Assembly: GCF_013409985.1 (NCBI RefSeq)
Contig: NZ_JACCBY010000008.1
Location: forward strand, 1 to 64,000
Length of the DNA: 64,000 nucleotides
Source: Sphingomonas melonis
GTDB lineage: Bacteria > Pseudomonadota > Alphaproteobacteria > Sphingomonadales > Sphingomonadaceae
Direction of reading: 5' to 3'
Positions 17,403 to 26,622 of this stretch are shown one piece after another. The notes beneath the pieces are model-generated. The model was not told where the DNA came from. It saw nothing but the letters and a program-made list of their open reading frames with translations, and did no database searches. The position numbers and the translations under genes were made by a program. Each line of letters opens with the position of its first letter. Positions within the stretch are counted from its first letter, which is position 1.

Positions 17403-17428
17403 AGGCCGACACGTCGACGTGTCGGCCT
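17403..17428. terminator. 26-bp perfect palindrome between convergent genes
   Basis: The block 17403-17428 (core CCGACACGTCGACGTGTCGG) is a perfect 26-bp palindrome between the convergent stops of the priming transferase and galU. It could act as a bidirectional terminator, although there is no loop and no strong T-run. It is built from the same GTCGAC units seen at 13.9 and 15.7 kb, and a further half copy lies at 17391-17402. Confidence 0.5.
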
Positions 17429-17438
17429 ATCACACATT

Positions 17439-18311
17439 CTACTTGGCGAGCAGCCCCTCGGCGAAGCTGCGGACGCTCGGGCCGATGTCGGCGCGGGCGA
17501 GGGCGAGGGCGAGGTTGGCCTGGATATAGCCAGCCTTGTCGCCGCAATCGTAGCGCTCGCCGTCGAAGGTGAAGCCGTGGAACGGCTGCTGGCCGATCAG
17601 CTGCGCCATCGCATCGGTCAGCTGGATCTCGCCGCCCGCACCCTTTTCCTGGCTTTCGAGGATGCGCATCACCTCGGGCTGGAGAATGTAGCGGCCCGGG
17701 ATCATCAGGTTGGACGGCGCGCTGCCCTGCTTGGGCTTCTCGACCAGCGCCTTCACCTCGGTGAGCCGTCCGTCGACCGCGCCCGGCGAGATGATGCCAT
17801 ATTTGTCGGTCTCGCTGTCCGCGACCTCGAGCGCGCCGACGATATTGCCGCCGACCTGATTATAGGCCTCGACCATCTGCGCGATGAAGCCGGGCTTGCC
17901 GACCATCAGCTCGTCGGGGAGCAGCACCGCGAACGGCTCGTCACCGACGATCTCGCGCGCGCACCACACGGCGTGGCCGAGGCCGAGCGGCTCCTGCTGG
18001 CGGACGTAGACCGGCGAGCCGGGCTTCTGGCGGATGCCCTCGATGACGGCGAGCGACTTGCCGCGCGCGCGCATCGTGTCCTCAAGCTCGTAGGAGATAT
18101 CGAAATGATCCTCGAGCGCGCCCTTGCCACGACCGGTGACGAAGATGATCTGCTCGATCCCCGCCTCGAGCGCTTCCTCGACCGCATATTGGATCAACGG
18201 CTTGTCGACGACGGTCAGCATCTCCTTGGGCATCGCCTTGGTCGCGGGGAGGAACCGCGTGCCGAGACCGGCCACCGGGAATACCGCTTTGCGTACACGC
18301 TTGATCGTCAT
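17439..18311 (-). CDS. galU: UTP-glucose-1-phosphate uridylyltransferase
   Basis: A 290-residue cytosolic enzyme making UDP-glucose, the entry substrate for the EPS pathway. The N-terminus MTIKRVRKAVFPVAGLGTRF holds the nucleotide-binding GLGTRFLPATKAMPKEM motif (residues about 15-31). Downstream are QQEPLGLGHAVWCAR, LLPDELM, VEKPKQGSAPSN, GEIQLTDAM and FDGERYDCGDKAGY, all characteristic of GalU. The length is typical. I use the ATG at 18311; an in-frame ATG four codons upstream is possible. It supplies Ugd at 34551 and, through it, UDP-xylose synthase at 32222. It ends at the palindrome shared with the priming transferase. Confidence 0.97.
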   Translation of the reverse strand: MTIKRVRKAVFPVAGLGTRFLPATKAMPKEMLTVVDKPLIQYAVEEALEAGIEQIIFVTGRGKGALEDHFDISYELEDTMRARGKSLAVIEGIRQKPGSPVYVRQQEPLGLGHAVWCAREIVGDEPFAVLLPDELMVGKPGFIAQMVEAYNQVGGNIVGALEVADSETDKYGIISPGAVDGRLTEVKALVEKPKQGSAPSNLMIPGRYILQPEVMRILESQEKGAGGEIQLTDAMAQLIGQQPFHGFTFDGERYDCGDKAGYIQANLALALARADIGPSVRSFAEGLLAK

Positions 18312-18445
18312 CACTGGTCCCATCGATTGCTGTGGAGGCGGCCCAGACCACCCGTTGCCGGGGTCTAGAATGTTATGAAGACAGAGGAAATACGGTCATC
18401 CGGCGATCTGTACCGGATCGGTCACGCTTCGGCGGACGCCGGCGA

Positions 18446-19348
18446 TCAGCGCAACCGGCCGGCGGCATCGCGCGCGAGCAGCCCGCGCACGTCCTCGGCA
18501 TAGGGGGGACGGCGCAGCCATTGATGGCGGATATGGTCGAAGATGCGGCGAACCGCGCCACCCGTCGGCGAGCGGACGGCGAGCGGGAGCAGCGCCAGCA
18601 CGCGCCAGGCGAGCCCCCAGCGGCCGACCCGCGCGCCCGCCGCGGTCACGCCGGACGAGGCAACGAGGCTGGGCCAGGGCATGGTGAAATGGCCGAGCGC
18701 CGCGTCGATATCGGATTCATAGCTGCGGTTAATGAAGCCATTCGCCTCCTTCAGCGCGCCAACCGGCCGGGTATGGCGAATCGGGATGGCGTCGATGATC
18801 GCGAAGCGGCGGTCCTCGGGCGGCAGCGCGCTGCCCCAGACCAGGTCGATGCCGCTTTCCCAGCCGTAATCGAACAGCGGCGCGACCTGGTGCAGCGCGC
18901 GCGCCGCGAAGAAGGGCGCCATCATCTCGATGTAATTGACGGTGCGGAACGCGAACAGCGGATTGCGCACCGTACCGGCATAAGTGAAATAGCTGTCCCA
19001 GGTCAGGCTGGGCTGGAAGATCGTGAACCCCTCCGCCGTGCCGAGCGCGAACAGCCGGCTGAGACTGTCGGCATCGGTGTCGATGTCGTCGTCGATCAGC
19101 GCGACATAGTCATATTGGGCGATGAAATCGTGATTGTCCGACAGGGTCGCACGCCAGCCCTGCACCTTGGTGCCGGGGATGAAGCGGTGGAAGGTGCCGG
19201 GCGCGTCGATCGGCCGGCTGTTCGGGTCGAAGGACGCGACGAGCAGGTCGAAGTCGCGCCGGTCATCGGGCGTCAGCCAGCGCGCGTGCAGGCTTTTCGG
19301 TCCCGCCCGCGTGATGACCAGATTTTTCGACGTCGCCGGGCCAAGCAT
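18446..19348 (-). CDS. Putative glycosyltransferase, DUF707-like
   Basis: A 300-residue protein with features of the DUF707 group, thought to be GT-A-like glycosyltransferases. The N-terminus NLVITRAGPKSLHARWL is typical, and YDYVALIDDDIDTDADSL near residues 78-95 supplies an acidic DDD motif in the place of a metal-binding DXD. There is no signal peptide; the C-terminal part is basic and may touch the membrane. AGGA lies about ten bases before the ATG. It stands between galU and a GT8 gene, all on the minus strand, at the left edge of the EPS locus. Sugar and acceptor are unknown. Confidence 0.65.
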   Translation of the reverse strand: MLGPATSKNLVITRAGPKSLHARWLTPDDRRDFDLLVASFDPNSRPIDAPGTFHRFIPGTKVQGWRATLSDNHDFIAQYDYVALIDDDIDTDADSLSRLFALGTAEGFTIFQPSLTWDSYFTYAGTVRNPLFAFRTVNYIEMMAPFFAARALHQVAPLFDYGWESGIDLVWGSALPPEDRRFAIIDAIPIRHTRPVGALKEANGFINRSYESDIDAALGHFTMPWPSLVASSGVTAAGARVGRWGLAWRVLALLPLAVRSPTGGAVRRIFDHIRHQWLRRPPYAEDVRGLLARDAAGRLR

Positions 19349-19632
19349 TAATAGGCAGTCCTGGAGTACATGAGGCTCCCGTGTCTCCGCAGGGCGTACG
19401 TCGCGGCAATGCTGCCGGTGTCGGGCGCTTTATCCGGTGCAGTTAGCGCGTTTCGCCTTGATAATCCAGCATCCTGTCGCATCTCGATCGTCCCACATAA
19501 GCATTGCTGCCGGCCGGCGTCGGCAGCAATGCGATGCGCGAGGATTATGCTGCGGGATTGATGAACAGTGCGCGCCTTTGGCTTGCCGCCATCGGTACGC
19601 GCCGTCTTGCGGGGGTCTTGCCGGCGTCGCGG

Positions 19633-20571
19633 TCAGATCGCGGCGCGGGATTCCAGAAGACGGATATGATCCAGCAATTCAGGCTCGTTCCACACCCGCC
19701 GTTCGAGATAGGATTTGGCGATCTGCTTGACTTTGTAGGCGGCGCGCCGGCGCAGATCTAACGCGGCACAATATTCCCTGATCTCGGGGAATTCGCGCGC
19801 GATGGCGAGATAGGGCTTGTGCCACGAGCGTCCCCACGGCGCATAGGCGCCCTGCCACGGCCGCGGATTGGACATGAAGTGGACGATCGAGGGTGGAGCG
19901 ATCGTCTCGATGCCATAGCCCAGCACGAAACCGGGGAAGTTCCAGCGGATTGAGGCGTAATCGCGGTGCCCGTCGGTCACCCGGTTGATGATCGTCTGGT
20001 CCTCGAAATGCAGGTCGCTGGTCGCCGCGCCCATCTGCGCCAGCGCCTCGCGCGAGATCGCCGCCCAGCTCGCCCGGTTGACCCGGAACACGCCGCTGTT
20101 GACGTAATCGTCGCCGAACACGCGGATCTCGTCCTCGAGATCGCCGCGCAGCTTGGCGATGCCGCTGAGGTAGATCATCGGATCGCGCACCGCGCACAGG
20201 CCGCCGGTCTGCGGCTGGAAGGCGAGCAGCGGGGTGAGATCACCGACCACCTGCGTGTCGCCGTCGAGATAGAGGATCTCCTCATAATCGGACGGCAGCA
20301 GCTGATCGAGGAACAGCCGCGCGTTCATGATGTGCAGGTCGCCGAGGAAGGCGGGGTCCTCCCAGCGGTACAGCACCCCCTTGGCCGCGCAGACATGCGC
20401 GATGCGGCGACTTTCCTCACCCGGTTCGCGGGTCAGGTCGTAGAGGATAATGTCCCAGTGCGCCGGCGAGAACTGACGCGCCTGTATTGCGCTGACCAAG
20501 GATTGGAACAGATACCCCTGGTTCGCTATGTAGCAAATGCACGATCGCGGCGGGGAAGCATTGCCAATCAC
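19633..20571 (-). CDS. Glycosyltransferase family 8 protein
   Basis: A protein of about 312 residues of the GT8 (LgtC/glycogenin-like) group, retaining transferases that use UDP-sugars. ILYLDGDTQVVGDL carries the DXD metal and nucleotide-binding motif; DDYVNSGVFRVNRASW and HFEDQTIINRV are further GT8 blocks. The pattern PWQGAYAPWGRSWHKPY closes the catalytic domain, and a basic, probably membrane-associated tail follows. The start is the GTG at 20571, which has AAAGGA six bases upstream; the in-frame ATG at 20664 gives a non-conserved extension. A second GT8 with the same architecture lies at 28301, so the two are probably paralogues acting at different steps of repeat-unit assembly. Confidence 0.85.
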   Translation of the reverse strand: MIGNASPPRSCICYIANQGYLFQSLVSAIQARQFSPAHWDIILYDLTREPGEESRRIAHVCAAKGVLYRWEDPAFLGDLHIMNARLFLDQLLPSDYEEILYLDGDTQVVGDLTPLLAFQPQTGGLCAVRDPMIYLSGIAKLRGDLEDEIRVFGDDYVNSGVFRVNRASWAAISREALAQMGAATSDLHFEDQTIINRVTDGHRDYASIRWNFPGFVLGYGIETIAPPSIVHFMSNPRPWQGAYAPWGRSWHKPYLAIAREFPEIREYCAALDLRRRAAYKVKQIAKSYLERRVWNEPELLDHIRLLESRAAI

Positions 20572-21063
20572 GTAAATTCCTTTGCGGCCACTCTGTGTGG
20601 CGGACAAGCGACCGCCGTCAATATGTTCGTCAAATCGGTGTCCGTGCCGCGCCGGTGGCGGCATTTTTCCATGCCGCTCAAGACGCTAGCTCCCCTCCTC
20701 AGCGAAGTCGGCATAACGGATGTCGGCACCGACCGTAAGGGAGGGAAGGAAACGGCGTAGCCCACCGAGCCATCGTATCGGCGTATTATTTTCGCCGGAT
20801 GACCGGTGATAGCGTGCCGCCGGGCTGCTATGTGCCAAATTCGGACGGCGAGCGCGACGGCTGGCGCCAAACCCCCGACTGGCCTAAAGAAAAGTATGAC
20901 CTCTGCGTTAACCCCGGATCGGGTGGCGCGGTGGTGCGTAGACGCGTGGCGACGCCGACCGGTGCCGCCAACCGCGACGACGCGGCAGCGAATCGAGGTC
21001 GCCAGCCGGGCAAGAAACCCGGCGATGGCCCGCAAAGGGCCGGCGCGCTGCTCCCCCCAAACC
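20572..21063. other. Non-coding 0.5 kb between divergent GT8 and GH16 genes
   Basis: No supported gene. Weak reading frames cross it but lack ribosome binding sites and family resemblance. It should carry the promoters of the GT8 gene (minus strand) and of the GH16 gene (plus strand). No operator-like repeat was noticed. Confidence 0.35.
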
Positions 21064-21942
21064 ATGAAGGCGAAGGTGGCCGTGATCCCATCCCTGTCCA
21101 GGACCCGCATCGACCCCCGTGCGCACCGCAGCCGCCTGGTATCGGCCGGCATGGCCGGCTGTGCCGCGCTGACGCTGGCCACCACCGCCGCCTGCACCCC
21201 GCTGCCGCGCTGCGCGGCGACGATCGACCTGCGCCAGTATCGCCAGACCTTCGACGAGCCGTTCGACACGCTCGACGTCTCGGCGCGCGGCCCCGGCACG
21301 CGCTGGACCGCGCATACGCCGTGGAACGGCGATTTCGGCGCCTCGACCTTCGTCGATCCGCAGCCCGGCTTTCCCTTCTCGGTCCGCGACGGGCTGCTGA
21401 CCATCCATATGAAGCGCGATGCGCGCGGCAAATGGCGCTCCGGGCTGCTGTCGTCGAGCGACGCGCAGGGGCGCGGCTTCCTGCAACGCACCGGCTATTT
21501 CGAGATGCGCGCGATCCTGCCCGAGGGCGACGGCGTCTGGCCCGCCTTCTGGCTCGGATCGCTCGGCAAGAAGGGCGAGACGACGCCGGAGATCGACGCG
21601 CTCGAACATTACGGCCGCGACCCCGCCACCTTCCTCGCCACCACGCATCTGTGGACCGACGGCAAGAGCCGCGACCAGGGGCCGAAGATCGTCCGGGTGC
21701 CGCCGGGCTCGCTGGCCGCCGGGATGCACCGCTACGGCGTCAGCGTCGAGAAGGATGCGATCAACGTCTTCCTCGACGGCCGTTCGGTCGCCTGTTTCGC
21801 CTCGGCGCCCGAGTATCTCAAGCCCAAGATGCTGCTGCTCAATCTGGGGGCAGGGGGCGGCTGGCCGGTCGACAAGATGCCCGACGATCGCGCGATGACG
21901 GTCGATTACGTGCGCGCCTACGTCAAGCGGTCGCAGCGGTGA
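21064..21942 (+). CDS. Glycoside hydrolase family 16 protein (exported)
   Basis: A protein of about 292 residues likely to cut a beta-linked glucan or EPS backbone outside the cytoplasm. The catalytic signature ExDxxE is present as EIDALE (E176, D178, E181 from the chosen start), with typical surroundings RTGYFEMRAILPEGDGVWPAFW (quoted across two blocks). The N-terminus has Arg residues and a hydrophobic stretch ending TTAAC, a signal peptide that may or may not be a lipoprotein signal because the lipobox is poor. The start at 21064 is uncertain, as no good ribosome binding site is visible. GH16 enzymes are common in EPS loci and may trim or release the polymer. Confidence 0.85.
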   Translation: MKAKVAVIPSLSRTRIDPRAHRSRLVSAGMAGCAALTLATTAACTPLPRCAATIDLRQYRQTFDEPFDTLDVSARGPGTRWTAHTPWNGDFGASTFVDPQPGFPFSVRDGLLTIHMKRDARGKWRSGLLSSSDAQGRGFLQRTGYFEMRAILPEGDGVWPAFWLGSLGKKGETTPEIDALEHYGRDPATFLATTHLWTDGKSRDQGPKIVRVPPGSLAAGMHRYGVSVEKDAINVFLDGRSVACFASAPEYLKPKMLLLNLGAGGGWPVDKMPDDRAMTVDYVRAYVKRSQR

Positions 21943-21993
21943 TCGCCCCCGTCGCAATGTTAAGTATGCCGGCAACCTGTTGATATAGGGACG

Positions 21994-23130
21994 ATGATCA
22001 TGAAGGTTCATGTCCACTTGGCCTATGGCTTCGGCGAGGATCGTTGGGGACGGCGGTTCGACAGCGGCCAGCTGATCGGCGTCAACGAGCGCGACCCCTA
22101 TGGCTATCGCCATGCCGCGCCGATGGTCGAGGCGATGACCTCGTCGGTCGACCATCCCGAGGGGCGGTTCGGCCGGCTGGTCCGGCTCGGCCTGCGCGCG
22201 GTGCTCGGCTTCGATTTCCTCCACGCGTGGCGCAACCGCGCCGCGATCCGCGCCGCGGACGTGGTCTGGACGCATACCGAATCCCAGCATCTCGCGATCA
22301 GCCAGGTCTTCGCGTTGCAGCGGGTCGCCCCTGCCGATCAGCCCCGCCTGCTGGCGCAGAGCGTCTGGCTGATGGATCGCTGGGCGCGATTGTCGGGCCT
22401 GCGCCGCGCCTATTTCCGCCGGCTGCTGCGCCGCGCCGACGTGCTGACCTTCCACTCGCGCGAGAATCTGGCGCTGGCGCGCACGCGTCTCGCCGACCGG
22501 CCGAGCGAGCTGGTGCTGTTCGGGATCAACGCGAGCGAGCAGACGCCGCCCGTGCGCGGCCGGGCGGGCGAGCCGCAGCTGATCATCGCGGTCGGCAACG
22601 ACGTGCATCGCGACTGGCCGACGCTGATCCAGGCGGTGGCGCGCCATCCCGACTGGCGGCTGCGCATCGTCTCGACCAAATGCCCCGCGGCGCTGGCCGA
22701 GGGGATCGCCAATGTCGAGATCGCCGGGGTCGGCACCAACGACGACCTCAAGGCGCTCTACCGCCAGGCGACGATTGCGATCGTGCCGCTGTTGCCCAAT
22801 GCCCATGCGTCGGGGATCACCGTGCTGCAGGAGGCCGCGCTCAACGGTGTCGCCGCGATCGCCAGCGATGTCGGCGGCCTGCGCGATTATTTCGCCGACG
22901 ATTCGGTGACCTATTATCCCAGCGGCGATGCCGGCGCGCTCGAACGGGCGATCGACCGGCTGTTGTCCGATCCCGAGGCCCGCTACGCCCAGGCGGTCGC
23001 CGCGCAGCGCCGGATGGGCCCCGAGGGGCTCAGCTCCTATGCCTTCGCGCGCCGCCATGTCGAGATTTCCCGCGCGCTCGTCGCCCGGGCGCCGAGGACC
23101 GCCGGCCACGGCAGGCCGGTGTCGGCATGA
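21994..23130 (+). CDS. Glycosyltransferase family 4-like protein
   Basis: A 378-residue GT-B fold enzyme. The C-terminal half carries the nucleotide-sugar binding pattern: IIAVGNDVHRDWPTLIQA, IEIAGVGTNDDLKALYRQA-like text, then VPLLPNAHASGITVLQEAA, where the E and the small residues mark the GT4 EX7E-type region, followed by IASDVGGLRDYF. The N-terminal half is an acceptor domain with VVWTHTESQHLAISQ. AGGG precedes the ATGATCATG start cluster by a few bases. The donor is unknown. It follows the GH16 gene in the same direction with a gap of about 50 bases and probably shares its transcript. Confidence 0.85.
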   Translation: MIMKVHVHLAYGFGEDRWGRRFDSGQLIGVNERDPYGYRHAAPMVEAMTSSVDHPEGRFGRLVRLGLRAVLGFDFLHAWRNRAAIRAADVVWTHTESQHLAISQVFALQRVAPADQPRLLAQSVWLMDRWARLSGLRRAYFRRLLRRADVLTFHSRENLALARTRLADRPSELVLFGINASEQTPPVRGRAGEPQLIIAVGNDVHRDWPTLIQAVARHPDWRLRIVSTKCPAALAEGIANVEIAGVGTNDDLKALYRQATIAIVPLLPNAHASGITVLQEAALNGVAAIASDVGGLRDYFADDSVTYYPSGDAGALERAIDRLLSDPEARYAQAVAAQRRMGPEGLSSYAFARRHVEISRALVARAPRTAGHGRPVSA

Positions 23131-23351
23131 CGGCGACGATGATCCCGTCCGGCACCGTATCGGGCGGACGTCTTACCCATCCTGTGCCGTTTCGGGCACG
23201 TTTGTGATGGAAATATCTACCATTATCAGGATCGTATGATGTAGCGCCGGCAAAACCGGCCATGGTGACGAGTGGCGCGCGAATTATTTCCGCGGTATTA
23301 ACCTTACCGCAACGGGCGCAGTGCGAATGGGCTGGCAAAGGGGTTGTCGTT

Positions 23352-24026
23352 ATGTATCTAACCCAGGAAAGGGGCGGTGAACTGCGCGTGTCCGATCGCC
23401 CGTCCGAACATCCCGTCAATGAATTGATCCTGCGCCTGCTCGATCTCATCGTCGGCATCATCGCCATCATCGTCTTCGCTCCATTGCTGATCGGCCTGGC
23501 GATCGCGATCTATGCTAGCGATCCGGGGCCGCTGATCTTCGCGCAGCCGCGGATCGGGCGGAACGGGCGCGAATTCCGCTGCCTGAAGTTCCGCACGATG
23601 GTGGTCGACGCGACCGACCGGCTGGAGCAACTGCTCGCCAACGATCCCGCCGCGCGGGCGGAATGGGCGCGCGACCACAAGTTGCGCAACGACCCGCGCA
23701 TCACCCCGCTCGGCCGCTTCCTGCGCAAGAGCAGCCTCGACGAGCTGCCGCAGTTCTTCAACCTGATCAACGGCACGATGAGCATCGTCGGGCCGCGGCC
23801 GATCGTGAACGCCGAAGTGGTGCGCTACGGCCGCCGCTTCGCCGATTACTGCCGGGTGCGGCCGGGCATCACCGGCCTGTGGCAGGTCAGCGGGCGCAGC
23901 GACACGACCTATCGGCGCCGCGTCGCGCTCGACGTCGCCTATTCCAAGCACCGTTCGCTCGGGCTCAATATCAAGATCATGATGATGACGGTGCCGGCGG
24001 TGCTGGCGGCCAAGGGCAGCCGCTAG
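23352..24026 (+). CDS. Short-form sugar transferase (ExoY/WbaP C-terminal type)
   Basis: A 224-residue second priming transferase, consisting of one N-terminal membrane segment (LDLIVGIIAIIVFAPLLIGL) and the catalytic domain only. Family motifs are GPLIFAQPRIGRNG, CLKFRTM, LRNDPRITPLGRFLRKSS, LDELPQ, GTMSIVGPRP and RPGITGLWQVSGRS. The last motif is typical of ExoY-like galactosyl- or glucosyl-phosphate transferases. The start at 23352 is chosen for AAAGGGG eight bases upstream; a longer frame from 23262 lacks family resemblance. Having this together with the long-form enzyme at 15878 means two priming steps in one locus, either for two polymers or with one of them redundant. Confidence 0.92.
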   Translation: MYLTQERGGELRVSDRPSEHPVNELILRLLDLIVGIIAIIVFAPLLIGLAIAIYASDPGPLIFAQPRIGRNGREFRCLKFRTMVVDATDRLEQLLANDPAARAEWARDHKLRNDPRITPLGRFLRKSSLDELPQFFNLINGTMSIVGPRPIVNAEVVRYGRRFADYCRVRPGITGLWQVSGRSDTTYRRRVALDVAYSKHRSLGLNIKIMMMTVPAVLAAKGSR

Positions 24027-24055
24027 GGCCGCGGCGACGCAGAAGGGGGACGAGT

Positions 24056-25189
24056 TTGGCGCGCAAGGACAGGACCGGCGGACCCGCGGGGGCGGGGCGG
24101 CTGCTCGTCAACGGGCGGTTCCTCTATGCCCGGCCGACCGGCGTCCAGCGCGTCGCCACCGCGCTGCTGCACCAGCTCGCCGCGCGCCGTGACGAACTGA
24201 TGCAGCTGTTCCCCGCCGGGGTGCAGATCGAGGCGCCGCGCGGCGACGCCGCAGCGACGATCGCCGGCCTGCCGGTGCATCAGGCCGGCCGCCGCGGCGG
24301 CCAGATCTGGGAACAATTCACCCTGCCGCGGCAGGGGAGGGGCGACGTCATCCTGTCGCTGTCCAACGTCGGCCCGCTCGCCGCAGCACGCGGCATCACG
24401 ATGATCCACGACGCGCAGGTCTATACCGCGCCGCAATCCTATTCGGCCGCCTTCGTGCGCTGGTACCGCTTCCTGCTGCCGCGGCTCGGCCGCCGCAACC
24501 TGCAGGTGCTGACCGTCTCGCATTTCTCCAAACAGCAGCTCGTCGAACACGGCGTCGCGCGCGCCGACCGGATCACCGTCATCCCCAATGGCGTCGACCA
24601 TATCCTCGGCTTCGCCAGCGACGCCGGGACGGTGCAGCGGCTCGGCCTCACCGCGCGCCGCTATGTCGTCGCGCTGGCGACGACGCAGCCGCACAAGAAT
24701 ATCGCGGTGCTGCTGCGCGCCTTCGCCGATGGCGCGATGGGCGACGTCCGGCTGGTGCTGCTCGGCAAGGCCGGTGCCGACGAGATGCGCGCCGCCTATC
24801 CCTTCCTGCCCGACGACGTGCTGTTCACCGGCATGATCGACGATGGCGAATTGCGCGGCCTGCTCGAGCAGGCCCTGTGCTTCGCGATGCCCTCGACCAC
24901 CGAAGGCTTCGGCCTGCCGCCGCTCGAGGCGATGATCCTCGGCACGCCCGCGGTCGTCGCGCCGTGCGGGGCGCTGCCCGAGGCGTGCGGGGAGGGGGCG
25001 CTCTACGCCGAACCCGACGATCCCGCGGCGTGGCAGGCGCAGATCCGCGCGCTGCGCGAGGATGCGGCGCTGCGCGACCGGATGAGCGCGGCGGGCGCGG
25101 CGCAGGCCGCCGCCTTCACCTGGGCGCGCGCCGGCGATCTGCTGGTCGACACGCTGCGCCGCTGCCTGCCCGCGGCGCGGCGCGCATGA
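24056..25189 (+). CDS. Glycosyltransferase family 4 protein
   Basis: A 377-residue GT-B enzyme similar to mannosyl/rhamnosyl-type EPS transferases. It starts RLLVNGRFLYARPTGVQR, a common N-terminal block of this subgroup. The C-terminal domain shows ALATTQPHKNIAVLLRAF, VLFTGMIDDGELRGLLEQA and PSTTEGFGLPPLEAMILGTP, the last being the EX7E motif of GT4. I chose the TTG at 24056 because GGGGGA lies five bases upstream and the next in-frame start would remove the conserved N-terminus. Its stop overlaps the ATG of the following GT2 gene (ATGA), so the two are translationally coupled. Confidence 0.9.
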   Translation: MARKDRTGGPAGAGRLLVNGRFLYARPTGVQRVATALLHQLAARRDELMQLFPAGVQIEAPRGDAAATIAGLPVHQAGRRGGQIWEQFTLPRQGRGDVILSLSNVGPLAAARGITMIHDAQVYTAPQSYSAAFVRWYRFLLPRLGRRNLQVLTVSHFSKQQLVEHGVARADRITVIPNGVDHILGFASDAGTVQRLGLTARRYVVALATTQPHKNIAVLLRAFADGAMGDVRLVLLGKAGADEMRAAYPFLPDDVLFTGMIDDGELRGLLEQALCFAMPSTTEGFGLPPLEAMILGTPAVVAPCGALPEACGEGALYAEPDDPAAWQAQIRALREDAALRDRMSAAGAAQAAAFTWARAGDLLVDTLRRCLPAARRA

Positions 25190-26118
25190 GCCTGCCCCCC
25201 GCATCCGGCCAGGGCGCCAAGCCCGGACTGCCAAGGAACGCCACGATGAAGGTCGCCATTGTCATCGCCAGCGTCGGCCGCCCGGTCGAGCTCGCCCGCT
25301 GGGTCGAGCACGCCCGCCGCCAGACGCTGACCCCGAGTGAGATCATCTTCTCGATCGCCTCGGACGCCGACATCCCCGCCGGCTTCGCCGATCCGTCGGT
25401 GCAGGTGCTGCGCGGCCCCAAGGGCTCGTGCCACCAGCGCAACTCGGGGCTGGAGGCGCTGACCAGCGCGCCCGACGTGGTCGCCTTCTTCGACGACGAT
25501 TACGTGCCGAGCCGGCGCTGCATCGAGGGGATCGCGGCGGTGTTCGCGGCGCATCCCGACCTCGTGGGCACCACCGGGCGGCTGCTCGCCGACGGCATCC
25601 ACAGCGCCGGGATCGACTATCCCACCGCGACGACGATGGTCCGCGCGTTCGAGGCGGAGGACGCGCCGATCGACGTGTCGCTCGACGAGACGCTCGGCAC
25701 CTATGGCTGCAACATGGCGTTCCGCTGGTCGGCGATCCACGACATCCGCTTCGACGAACATCTGCCGCTCTATGCCTGGCAGGAGGACGTCGATTTCTCG
25801 CGCCGGCTGCGCGACCGCGGCCGGATCGCGCGCACCGGCGCCTTCGTCGGCGTGCACCAGGGGGTCAAGGGCGGCCGCACGCCGGGCCAGAAGCTCGGCT
25901 ATTCGCAGATCGCCAACCCGCTCTACCTGATCCGCAAGGGCACGATGCCGCCGCGCGACGCGTTCTGGCTGATGGCGCGCAACATCGCGAGCAACCACGC
26001 CAAGGCGTTCACCCCCGAACCCTGGATCGACCGCAAGGGCCGCGTCGCCGGCAACTGGCGCGCGGTGAAGGACCTGCTCACCGGCAAGCTGCGCCCGGAC
26101 CGCATCCTCGACTTCTAG
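25186..26118 (+). CDS. Glycosyltransferase family 2 protein
   Basis: A 310-residue GT-A enzyme. KVAIVIASVGRPVELARWVE opens the fold and VVAFFDDDYVPSRRCIEGI contains the acidic metal-binding motif. The acceptor side shows GTYGCNMAFRWSAI and WQEDVDFSRRLRDRG, with the ED that usually provides the catalytic base. The ATG overlaps the upstream GT4 stop by four bases; a second in-frame ATG twenty codons on would also leave the domain intact. It is the last gene of the rightward run that starts at the GH16 gene and it converges on a small exported-protein gene. Confidence 0.9.
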   Translation: MSLPPASGQGAKPGLPRNATMKVAIVIASVGRPVELARWVEHARRQTLTPSEIIFSIASDADIPAGFADPSVQVLRGPKGSCHQRNSGLEALTSAPDVVAFFDDDYVPSRRCIEGIAAVFAAHPDLVGTTGRLLADGIHSAGIDYPTATTMVRAFEAEDAPIDVSLDETLGTYGCNMAFRWSAIHDIRFDEHLPLYAWQEDVDFSRRLRDRGRIARTGAFVGVHQGVKGGRTPGQKLGYSQIANPLYLIRKGTMPPRDAFWLMARNIASNHAKAFTPEPWIDRKGRVAGNWRAVKDLLTGKLRPDRILDF

Positions 26119-26154
26119 GCGCGGCCGGCGAGGGCAGTCCCTGTTGCGACCACG

Positions 26155-26622
26155 TCAGCCGCCCTTCGCCTGGCAACTCACGAGGTCGAAGAACTGTTTG
26201 CGTGGAAATACCGGATCATGCGCGCCCGCGGAGTCCGGGAAAAGCATATGCGCCGGCGCAGGATCGCCTCGTCGTGGAACGCGATCAATCAGGTCGTAGG
26301 CGGCATCCGTGCCGATATATTGCCGATTGCCATAGGGACGGGGCCCTCCATCCGGGTTGGGCGGTTGCCAGCCTTTCAGCATGACATCTTCCGTCGAGGC
26401 GACGTTCTGGAGACCATCCGTGCCGCCATTCCATGGGAGCCACCAGAACGTCTTGCCCGATTGTCGATGATGGATGGCGAGTGCGACGTTGCTGGGCCAT
26501 TCTGGCCCGCTGTCGACCGGCCGGAAATAGGCAGTCACGTCAGGATCGTGACGTAGGATATAGCGGGCATTTTCAACGGTGCATTGCGTTGCAGCCGCAA
26601 AAAGCATGACCAGTCCGAGCAC
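26155..26622 (-). CDS. Hypothetical secreted protein
   Basis: A 155-residue protein of unknown function. The first 14 residues (GLVMLFAAATQC) look like a short signal peptide, possibly of a lipoprotein. The rest is rich in Pro, Trp and Asp, with FWWLPWNGGTDGLQN and GNRQYIGTDAAYDL as the most distinctive blocks; no family is recognised. The start is a GTG at 26622; an ATG at 26607 is possible. The base composition is less GC-rich than its neighbours, which may mean recent acquisition. It lies between the GT2 gene and the first flippase. A weak hairpin, TTCCGCC/GGCGGAA at 26645-26666, sits upstream of it. Confidence 0.6.
   Translation of the reverse strand: MLGLVMLFAAATQCTVENARYILRHDPDVTAYFRPVDSGPEWPSNVALAIHHRQSGKTFWWLPWNGGTDGLQNVASTEDVMLKGWQPPNPDGGPRPYGNRQYIGTDAAYDLIDRVPRRGDPAPAHMLFPDSAGAHDPVFPRKQFFDLVSCQAKGG

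Noticed and set aside
17403..17428. A dif/XerCD-type recombination site
   Set aside because: The 26-bp palindrome is perfectly symmetrical and lacks the two 11-bp arms with a 6-bp core and AT-rich centre of dif.
20908..23109. A 733-residue minus-strand frame opposite the GH16 and GT4 genes
   Set aside because: Both plus-strand genes have clear catalytic motifs; the opposite frame is Arg/Gly/Ala-rich shadow sequence typical of high-GC DNA.
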